Positions 1 to 5,533 of a stretch of DNA of 8,137 nucleotides are shown piece by piece (position 1 is the first letter of the stretch; every line of letters begins with the position of its first letter). The notes under the pieces were generated by a model, which worked only from the letters and a program-made list of their open reading frames with translations, was not told the origin of the DNA and did no database searches. The translations under genes and the position numbers were made by a program. Source of the DNA: JAGOBX01 sp017999075 [NCBI: Candidatus Babelota bacterium] (GTDB lineage Bacteria; JAGOBX01); NCBI GenBank assembly GCA_017999075.1, contig JAGOBX010000144.1, forward strand, positions 1 through 8,137, in the 5' to 3' direction.

Positions 1-78
1 TAATAAAATCAAATCTATTAAAAAAAGTATCACGGCATATAATTTAGTTTTTATAATTTTCAATATAATGCTTTTCAT
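1..78 (-). CDS. 5' end of a further membrane protein gene, cut by the left edge
   Basis: An ATG at 78-76 opens a frame that stays open for 26 codons to the edge of the window. It begins three bases after the TAA stop of the upstream sugar-phosphate transferase gene, the same tight spacing as elsewhere in the operon. The product starts with a lysine-rich stretch (MKSIILKIIKTK) followed by a hydrophobic run, LYAVILFLIDLILL, which looks like the start of a first membrane helix with an acidic residue inside it. A helix with an embedded Asp near the N-terminus is common in polyprenyl-phosphate sugar transferases and in CapD/FlaA1-type membrane dehydratases, but also occurs elsewhere, so this is only a hint. 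A purine-rich GAGGG lies about 12 bases upstream of the ATG and could be a weak ribosome binding site. That this is a real gene start is likely; its function is unknown. Confidence 0.6.
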   Translation of the reverse strand, partial: MKSIILKIIKTKLYAVILFLIDLILL

Positions 79-81
79 ATT

Positions 82-1461
82 TTAATATGACCCTCTTGCA
101 GTTATAACAGTAGTTATGGTTTTCAAAAAAATATATAGATCAAGTCCTAATGTCCATTGTTCAATATAATAAATATCAAGTTTAACCATTTCTGTAAAAC
201 TCAAATCACTTCTTCCTCTAACCTGCCATAAACCTGTTAATCCGGGCATAACTGAAAGTCTGCGTTTATGCCATTCCTCATATTTTTCAACTTCTGAAGG
301 TATCGGCGGCCTAGGTCCTATCAAACTCATCTCACCTTTTAAAACATTATATAACTGAGGCAATTCATCTATACTAAATTTTCTTAAAAAAGACCCGAAT
401 GCAGTAACCCTGGGATCTTTCCTTATCTTAAAGATAGGACCGTCAGCTTCATTAAATTTTTTCAAACCGTCTAATTTTTTTTCAGCGTCGGCACACATTG
501 TTCTGAATTTATAAAAAACAAATAATTTTCCTTTTCTTCCAACCCGTTTTTGTTTAAAAAAAACAGGTCCTGGAGAATCAATTTTTATAAACAACATTAT
601 TATCAATAAAAAAGGCGCTAAACTTATAAGCAGTATCAAACTCAATGAAATGTCCATCAGCCGTTTCAACAAAAATTTTATACCTGTCAATGGAGTATCA
701 ATTATCTTCAAAAAAGTTAAATTTGAAATTTTATAAGGCACAGAAACGCTGGTAATAATATTATACGAATCTGGCACAAAATAAGAAATTATTCCATTTT
801 TTTTTAAATCACCGGCAAGCCGTTTATATATATCCAAATACGATGCCTGATTTGTCATAATAATTTCTTTCACATTATTCTGAATCAAAAATTCTTTTAC
901 AGAATCAAATTTTTTTTCAAGTTCAGAAACATCAAATATCTTTACAAGGCGCAATCCATATTTAATATAAGACAAAATTTTAGTTTCAATAATTTTCGTA
1001 TCTCCGGGCTGACCTATCAAAACAATATTTGAAACATCGTCACCTGATTTCCTTAATTTCATTATTTCAGATAAAATATATAACCTAAAAATAACCAATA
1101 TAAACGCAGTGCTTATAAAACTGAATGTAACTCGCCTTGGAGCAAGAAAAAGATTTTTTGATAAAAACAATAAAAACATAAATACTATAAATTGAGCGCA
1201 CAACCCTTTTATTAAAATTTTAACGTCTCTTGCTATAGATATTATCCTGAATCTATGATAATATCCCTGATGATTAAGATTTTTTAAAAAAAAATAACTT
1301 GAAACGCAAAGAATCATTATGAAATGTATCAAAGCCTGCAAATTAAATTTATAATAATATTTAGGCGTGGTCAAAAAGAAAATAAGGTATATGGAAAACA
1401 GCGCTGCCAGATCAATTATTTTTAAATTTATTCCTGATTTTAGTTTTCCAGCATTTTTCAT
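82..1461 (-). CDS. Polyprenyl-phosphate sugar-1-phosphate transferase (WbaP/WcaJ type)
   Basis: This inner-membrane enzyme should transfer a sugar-1-phosphate from a nucleotide sugar to undecaprenyl phosphate, the first step of glycan assembly. At 459 residues it has the size of the long (polytopic) phosphoglycosyl transferases. About four hydrophobic helices are visible (roughly residues 13-31, 42-60, 84-104 and 112-131). A Rossmann-like middle domain follows (about 140-235), and the catalytic bacterial sugar transferase domain starts near 262. That domain has the membrane hairpin (268-292), SPGPVFFKQKRVG (296-308), KFRTM (318-322), the Asp-Glu pair in SIDELPQL (D365, E366) matching the catalytic dyad of the family, GPRP (382-385) and PGLTGLWQV (406-414). 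No truncation is seen. Its ATG overlaps the stop of the GT26 gene upstream in an ATGA, implying coupled translation; only a weak AGAG lies 8 bases before the start. The sugar is not predictable. Confidence 0.95.
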   Translation of the reverse strand: MKNAGKLKSGINLKIIDLAALFSIYLIFFLTTPKYYYKFNLQALIHFIMILCVSSYFFLKNLNHQGYYHRFRIISIARDVKILIKGLCAQFIVFMFLLFLSKNLFLAPRRVTFSFISTAFILVIFRLYILSEIMKLRKSGDDVSNIVLIGQPGDTKIIETKILSYIKYGLRLVKIFDVSELEKKFDSVKEFLIQNNVKEIIMTNQASYLDIYKRLAGDLKKNGIISYFVPDSYNIITSVSVPYKISNLTFLKIIDTPLTGIKFLLKRLMDISLSLILLISLAPFLLIIMLFIKIDSPGPVFFKQKRVGRKGKLFVFYKFRTMCADAEKKLDGLKKFNEADGPIFKIRKDPRVTAFGSFLRKFSIDELPQLYNVLKGEMSLIGPRPPIPSEVEKYEEWHKRRLSVMPGLTGLWQVRGRSDLSFTEMVKLDIYYIEQWTLGLDLYIFLKTITTVITARGSY

Positions 1462-2225
1462 ATTTTTTTCTCTATGCCTTTATTGAAATGATTTTTTAAT
1501 AAATCATATAAAAATATAAAAATAAATTTCGGATATTCCAAAAAATATCGTTTAAATAAATACGGTTCATCGTATATTCTGTATAACCATCTTAAACTGA
1601 ATTTATCGACAAAATGAGGATAGTAATATAATTTTTTAGCGGCCTGATGAATAAAGCCTCCACACGAAAATCCTATCCCTGACCAATTATTATTAAGAAG
1701 CTCAATCAAAAATTCTTCCTGCAGCGGAGCTCCCATTCCTGTAATAACAATATCGGGATTTAATGCTGTAATATTTTTTATAACTCTGATTTTCTCATTA
1801 TTATCAAAAAAATATCCGTTTCTAAATCCAGAAATTTTCAACCCCGGAAATTTATTTTTTATATTATCAATGCTTTTATCTACAATGTCGTCCTTAGCTC
1901 CGATAAAATAAACAGACAGTTTATTATTCGCTGCCTGTTCGAATACAAATGGAGCAATTGAAGTCATATCAAAACTTTTCCGTTCACAATCTGAAACAGA
2001 AAAAAAATTTAAAAATTTTACAAGCAGCATGCCGTCAATAAATATATGGTTAAATTTGTTATATAATTCAGGATTTTTTCTGCCTATCAAATATGTATAC
2101 GGATTCAAAAAAGTAAAAATTCGAGAATTGAATTCACTGTTATTTTTATTTTTCAAAAAGTTGAATAAATCTGCTAATTCCGGTGTATTTCTCCGGCTGG
2201 TTTTAGTTTTAAGTATGCTTATCAT
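1458..2225 (-). CDS. WecG/TagA/CpsF family (GT26) glycosyltransferase
   Basis: A 255-residue member of the family that adds the second sugar to an undecaprenyl-diphosphate-linked primer; the best-known members are WecG (ManNAcA, enterobacterial common antigen) and TagA (ManNAc, wall teichoic acid). Visible family marks are NPYTYL (41-46), corresponding to the substrate-pocket NPE region; FIDG (62-65), whose Asp64 aligns with the proposed catalytic Asp of TagA in the PDG motif; the Rossmann strand VYFIGA (105-110); GMGAPLQEEF (163-172), the hallmark G-x-P-x-Q-E; and the C-terminal LRWLYRIYDEP (211-221), matching the arginine-bearing membrane-contact tail (WLYRL-x-x-EP). The family usually starts near residue 35 here, so about 30 residues precede the core. 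Both ends overlap neighbours by 4 bases (ATGA), and no Shine-Dalgarno is seen, which points to translational coupling. Sitting directly before the initiating sugar-phosphate transferase fits a job as its follow-on enzyme. The donor is unknown. Confidence 0.93.
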   Translation of the reverse strand: MISILKTKTSRRNTPELADLFNFLKNKNNSEFNSRIFTFLNPYTYLIGRKNPELYNKFNHIFIDGMLLVKFLNFFSVSDCERKSFDMTSIAPFVFEQAANNKLSVYFIGAKDDIVDKSIDNIKNKFPGLKISGFRNGYFFDNNEKIRVIKNITALNPDIVITGMGAPLQEEFLIELLNNNWSGIGFSCGGFIHQAAKKLYYYPHFVDKFSLRWLYRIYDEPYLFKRYFLEYPKFIFIFLYDLLKNHFNKGIEKKI

Positions 2226-3268
2226 ATTTTAAGATATTCGGAAATATTTTTCAAAGTTGCAAGTTTGGTCATTCTGTAAATCGAACAATTTTTAGAAATG
2301 CCTATTTTATCTATAGTTATAATTCTGTCGGCAGGATAATTTTTTTCAATCATATCAAGAACAACCGCAGACCCGAAATTTATTATATACGCATATTCAA
2401 AAAAATCTATGTCTTCCGCTATATCAATATTTTCTATAATATTAATTTTATCAGAATTCACATATTTTAAAAATTTGGATTCTGATTCAAGCGGATGAAT
2501 TTTCACATAAATGTTAAAACCCGCCTCATTCAAACTTCTAAATAATATATTGTACATTTCAATCTCGGATTTTTTAGACATCAGTCTTCCTTCAGATAAA
2601 CACGATGTTATGATCAGAACTTTTCTAGTGCCATTGATTTGTTTTGCACATCCGTTATTTTCAACTTTCATTTTATAATATATTTTATTAGGGTTTCTGT
2701 AATTCAGCAGATGTTCCCATCTCACATACACATCATCAATAACACTCGATGTCCCAAACACTCTATAATATTTATAGGGAAAATTAAAAAATATTTTTGA
2801 AATAGGTGGATAAATTATTTTCAAAAAATAATCAATCGGTTTGTTTTTATTATAATAAGATGCACCTTCATCTATTGCAGTTATCTTTATAGAATCTGCA
2901 ACCTGTTTTAACTGAAAAATAAAAATTTGAGTAAAAACATCTTTTTCAGAAAAGATTATCAATCTAATGCTCATATTTTTATAAGGAGCAACATATCTTG
3001 AAATTTTTATTTTTAAAGAATAAATAAAGCGCCTGTATTCCAGCAATTTAACTAAAGGGTTTTTTAAAAAGTCGATTTGTCTGAATTTATAATCTCTGAT
3101 TTCTACAATTTTAGAGCTTGGAAACTTTTCAATCAGGTATTCTTTATTAACGTATTGACTTATAAAAAAAACATATTCTCTGCCATAAAAATCTTTATTG
3201 GTATTATCTTCAGCAACACGTAAAAACTGACGCAAATGAAACGGCGTTTTAATAATTACTGCATTCAT
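2222..3268 (-). CDS. GT-B glycosyltransferase with bacterial sialyltransferase-like motifs
   Basis: A soluble-looking protein of 348 residues. The N-terminus MNAVIIKTPFHLRQFL resembles the first strand and loop (x-TP-x-x-L) of GT52 and polysialyltransferase-type enzymes. ITAIDEG places a D-E-G triplet at residues 133-135, and YVKIHPLE places H-P at 258-259; these two motifs in this order are shared by the bacterial sialyltransferase families GT38, GT52 and GT80. A later NFGSAVVLDMI (about 297-307) resembles the serine-containing loop near the donor phosphate. The likely reaction is transfer of a sugar, possibly a nonulosonic acid from a CMP donor, to the growing glycan; other donors cannot be excluded. 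I chose the ATG at 3268 because extending to 3295 needs a TTG codon and adds only a low-complexity leader. With this start the gene overlaps the upstream one by 20 bases. No Shine-Dalgarno is visible; an A tract immediately precedes the ATG. It ends with a 4-base ATGA overlap into the GT26 gene. Confidence 0.8.
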   Translation of the reverse strand: MNAVIIKTPFHLRQFLRVAEDNTNKDFYGREYVFFISQYVNKEYLIEKFPSSKIVEIRDYKFRQIDFLKNPLVKLLEYRRFIYSLKIKISRYVAPYKNMSIRLIIFSEKDVFTQIFIFQLKQVADSIKITAIDEGASYYNKNKPIDYFLKIIYPPISKIFFNFPYKYYRVFGTSSVIDDVYVRWEHLLNYRNPNKIYYKMKVENNGCAKQINGTRKVLIITSCLSEGRLMSKKSEIEMYNILFRSLNEAGFNIYVKIHPLESESKFLKYVNSDKINIIENIDIAEDIDFFEYAYIINFGSAVVLDMIEKNYPADRIITIDKIGISKNCSIYRMTKLATLKNISEYLKI

Positions 3269-4496
3269 TTTTTTTTTTAATAACAAAAGATTCAATTGTA
3301 TTCAAACATTTTTCAGAACTGCCGCAATCAAATTCAGTATAATTAATTTCAACCCATTTTCTGCAAATACCGCATGCTTTTTCATAATAAACAGGATCAC
3401 TTAAAAGTTTGTTAAGTTTTTCCGTGAACGTGCCGGAATTTTCAGCAAACAAGAAATCATCATTCAATTCATCATAAAAAGATTTTTTGTTACCCGTGAA
3501 ATCAATACTTATAGCCGGTTTGCCGTGTATAATCGACATTCCAAGAACTGCGCTGAAATGTCCAATCGACAGAAATCCGGAATCAATAAGATTTTCAAGT
3601 AAAATCTCATTATCAGAAAAAAAATATTTTTCGCCTGTTAAAACTGATTTATAAATCTTCCTGATATTTTCAGGTTCACGAGGATGAAATCTTATAATAA
3701 ATACGGCATTTCGATTACAGTCATCCATAGATTTTTTTATCAGCTTGATAGAATGCTTCAAATATTCCATCCCATAAATTTCCTGTATTGCTTCAGTAAA
3801 AAAAATTATTTTTTTCACACTGCATTCCATTTTATTTTTTTCAGAAGAAACAAACTTATTTTTCATAAGAATTTTTTCAAAAACAGGATTCCCTGTTATT
3901 TCAATATTCTCCGCGCTAATGCCAAGCTGCAGCAAATGTTTTTTCAAAGATTCACCAGAAACCATATATACAGAATTCCTGTTTTCTGCTGCATTGCAGT
4001 TCCAGTTTAAAACATAATCTAATCCGATTTTCACAAATATTTTTTCAACAAACCTATTATATTTTTTGATATCAGGTTTATCTTTTGTTAACCACAGGCT
4101 TGCAACAGGAATTCTAAGTTTTAAACATAAGGACTGAATCAATCTTATATACAATCCTCCAAGAGATGAACCAATAATTAAACAATCAGGTTTAAGGATT
4201 ATGATTCTAAATACCAATATAATTGAATTTAAAATCTGAAAAAACCTATGACAAATTTTTAAATTTGAATCAGAACTATTTTTAAAAAATAATAGCGGAA
4301 GCTTAATTATTTGTGCGCTGGAATCTCTCCTCAAGCGTTTTATATCAAAATTATCTATTGATTTATCCGCAGCATTCAATTTTTTGGAATAAATAAAAAA
4401 ACATCTATGTTTATTTTTATCAGCCGCTTTTTTAATTATCTCATAAAATATATCAAACTGAATATAATAATACCACGGTACAAACAATAGTTTCAT
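3249..4496 (-). CDS. GT-B-like capsule/surface polysaccharide transferase
   Basis: A 415-residue protein without a signal peptide, though a hydrophobic stretch at about 88-101 may contact the membrane. Its layout is that of the two-domain GT-B fold seen in CDP-glycerol glycerophosphotransferases, UDP-GlcNAc 2-epimerases and related capsule enzymes. An N-terminal half begins with the strand MKLLFVPWYY. The interdomain segment reads VSGESLKKHL then LGISAENIEITGNPVFEKI (191-209), where TGNP (201-204) is typical. The C-terminal half has FFTEAIQE (232-239), IIRFHPRE (267-274) and SIGHFSAVLGMSIIHGKPAI (310-329), matching the family's donor-binding H-P and small-residue loop plus a following GKP. 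It has H-P but no D/E-D/E-G triplet, so it is not an obvious sialyltransferase. It begins 21 bases after the oxidoreductase stop, with no Shine-Dalgarno. Its last codons contain the A11 tract shared with the next gene. Substrate unknown; glycosyl or polyol-phosphate transfer are both possible. Confidence 0.78.
   Translation of the reverse strand: MKLLFVPWYYYIQFDIFYEIIKKAADKNKHRCFFIYSKKLNAADKSIDNFDIKRLRRDSSAQIIKLPLLFFKNSSDSNLKICHRFFQILNSIILVFRIIILKPDCLIIGSSLGGLYIRLIQSLCLKLRIPVASLWLTKDKPDIKKYNRFVEKIFVKIGLDYVLNWNCNAAENRNSVYMVSGESLKKHLLQLGISAENIEITGNPVFEKILMKNKFVSSEKNKMECSVKKIIFFTEAIQEIYGMEYLKHSIKLIKKSMDDCNRNAVFIIRFHPREPENIRKIYKSVLTGEKYFFSDNEILLENLIDSGFLSIGHFSAVLGMSIIHGKPAISIDFTGNKKSFYDELNDDFLFAENSGTFTEKLNKLLSDPVYYEKACGICRKWVEINYTEFDCGSSEKCLNTIESFVIKKKNECSNY
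3268..3278 (-). repeat. A11 homopolymer at the junction of two glycosyltransferase genes
   Basis: Eleven consecutive A on the coding strand span the last lysine codons of the 415-residue protein and end in the A of the ATG of the 348-residue protein. In the upstream gene's frame the tract reads I-K-K-K-N and continues to a TAA at 3251-3249. Removing one A shifts that frame into ATG AAT GCA GTA, which is the downstream gene's own frame, giving one fused polypeptide. Adding one A gives an immediate TGA. Runs of this length are known to promote RNA polymerase slippage and mutation in AT-rich bacteria; whether it happens here is inference. Confidence 0.85.
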
Positions 4497-4517
4497 GATA
4501 GGGCATTATTAAAAAAA

Positions 4518-5513
4518 TCATGTTATCGGGCACAAATCTTTTTTAATACCCGTAACTTTTTTTATATGAGAGTTGAATATTTTAAAAAGTTCTTTGTGGA
4601 TTACAAATGATTTTTCCAAATCAGGCAATCTGCTTTCTTTTTTTAATAATATTTCTTCAGCTAACATCGAAGTCAACTGGCTTGTGTAAACAATGTTGAA
4701 AGGAACTTCTTCAGAATTCAATCCATTCAAAATTTTAAAAATATAAGCCGAATTTTTACTTTCATCAATTTTAATCCTGTAATTATCCGAAAGAATTTCT
4801 ATCTGTACCGGAACCATATTTCCAGAATGAAATTGTACAGAACAAAAATTTTCATTTATTTTTCCTGTAATAACTCCTGAAAATTCTGAAAGTTCAGTTC
4901 CCCTCTGATTTTTTAAAATCTCCTGCGATAAATATTCACCTTCAAGATTTAATTTCCCTTTATCTCCGCATAACGCATAAAACAAATCTATAAAATGAAC
5001 GGCGTTGCATCCAAGTCCATGGTTTCCGGAAATAACATTAAAATATATTTTGGTTTCAGTTTTAAATTTTTCAATCAAGCCAGCGTAAAAAGGAAAATAT
5101 CTTCGCGTGCAGTTAATCCAGCCTTTAGCTTCATTTTTTTTAAAAGCCTTAATTATGGTTTTAAATTCATCTTCCGACTGACAAACCATTTTTTCAATCA
5201 AAAAACATTTTATTCCCAATTTCAATAAATCTAATAAAATATTTTTTCTGCCGGCAGCGGTTGTAGCTACAATGGCCAAATCATAACTATTTTCTAATTT
5301 TTCATGAGAAGTATACCATTCGATTTTGATATTTCTATTTTTTAAGAATTCCTGATTAGCCTCAGAAATTCTTGTAATTGCAGTTTGAGTGTTTTTTTCA
5401 TTCGGTTCTACAACATCTATATTCATTGTGAATTTGTCTATATTCAATAAAGATTGCAGATGCCGGCTTCCAAGCTGGCCGCATCCGATAATAACAATTT
5501 TTTTATGTTCCAT
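4518..5513 (-). CDS. Gfo/Idh/MocA-family NAD(P)-dependent sugar oxidoreductase
   Basis: A cytoplasmic two-domain dehydrogenase of 331 residues, close to the family's usual length. The N-terminal Rossmann fold shows IVIIGCGQLGSRHL (6-19, dinucleotide-binding G-x-G-x-x-G), then VVEPN (34-38) ending the second strand with an acidic residue, as in many NAD-preferring members. YDLAIVATTA (77-86) follows, then the E-K pair at 107-108. The family's usual E-K-P is E-K-M here. The C-terminal domain has WINCTRRYFPFY (132-143) and GCNAVHFIDLF (168-178), in which H173 and D176 take the place of the H/D catalytic pair. It probably oxidises or reduces a sugar, nucleotide sugar or sugar acid for the glycan. 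A GGAG sits 12 bases before the ATG at 5513; an in-frame ATG at 5522 and a TTG at 5525 are closer to it but leave only 3 and 0 bases of spacing, and 5513 gives the usual family N-terminus. Confidence 0.88.
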   Translation of the reverse strand: MEHKKIVIIGCGQLGSRHLQSLLNIDKFTMNIDVVEPNEKNTQTAITRISEANQEFLKNRNIKIEWYTSHEKLENSYDLAIVATTAAGRKNILLDLLKLGIKCFLIEKMVCQSEDEFKTIIKAFKKNEAKGWINCTRRYFPFYAGLIEKFKTETKIYFNVISGNHGLGCNAVHFIDLFYALCGDKGKLNLEGEYLSQEILKNQRGTELSEFSGVITGKINENFCSVQFHSGNMVPVQIEILSDNYRIKIDESKNSAYIFKILNGLNSEEVPFNIVYTSQLTSMLAEEILLKKESRLPDLEKSFVIHKELFKIFNSHIKKVTGIKKDLCPIT

Positions 5514-5525
5514 AAAACTCATCAA

Positions 5526-5529
5526 CTCC
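5526..5529 (-). promoter_or_regulatory. Possible ribosome binding site of the oxidoreductase gene
   Basis: GGAG lies between the stop of the 614-residue gene and the oxidoreductase starts. It is 12 bases from the ATG at 5513, 3 from the ATG at 5522 and directly against the TTG at 5525. None of these spacings is ideal, so the exact start is uncertain by up to four residues; the conserved N-terminal strand favours 5513. Confidence 0.45.
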
Positions 5530-5533
5530 GATT

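Noticed and set aside
2029-2232. Plus-strand open frame of 67 codons, and similar ones at 3684-4010, 4995-5228, 5618-5806 and 6173-6532
   Set aside because: Each lies opposite a well-supported minus-strand gene; their Phe/Lys/Arg/Ile-rich products are what AT-rich antisense frames give, and they show no domain.
3266-3295. Longer start (TTG at 3295) for the 348-residue transferase, adding MNLLLLKKK
   Set aside because: It needs a TTG, has no ribosome binding site, and the added residues are an A-tract read-through; the ATG at 3268 begins directly with the conserved first strand.
3249-4496. Calling the 415-residue protein a sialyltransferase because of its H-P motif
   Set aside because: H-P alone is common in GT-B enzymes; no D/E-D/E-G triplet is present in this protein.
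4497-4517. Promoter or terminator in the largest gap
   Set aside because: Only 21 AT-rich bases with no hairpin and no room for a -35/-10 pair independent of coding sequence; the operon appears continuous.
5514-5525. TTG at 5525 or ATG at 5522 as start of the oxidoreductase
   Set aside because: They lie 0 and 3 bases from the GGAG, too close for use, and add MMSF or MSF before the standard family N-terminus. The ATG at 5522 is not fully excluded.
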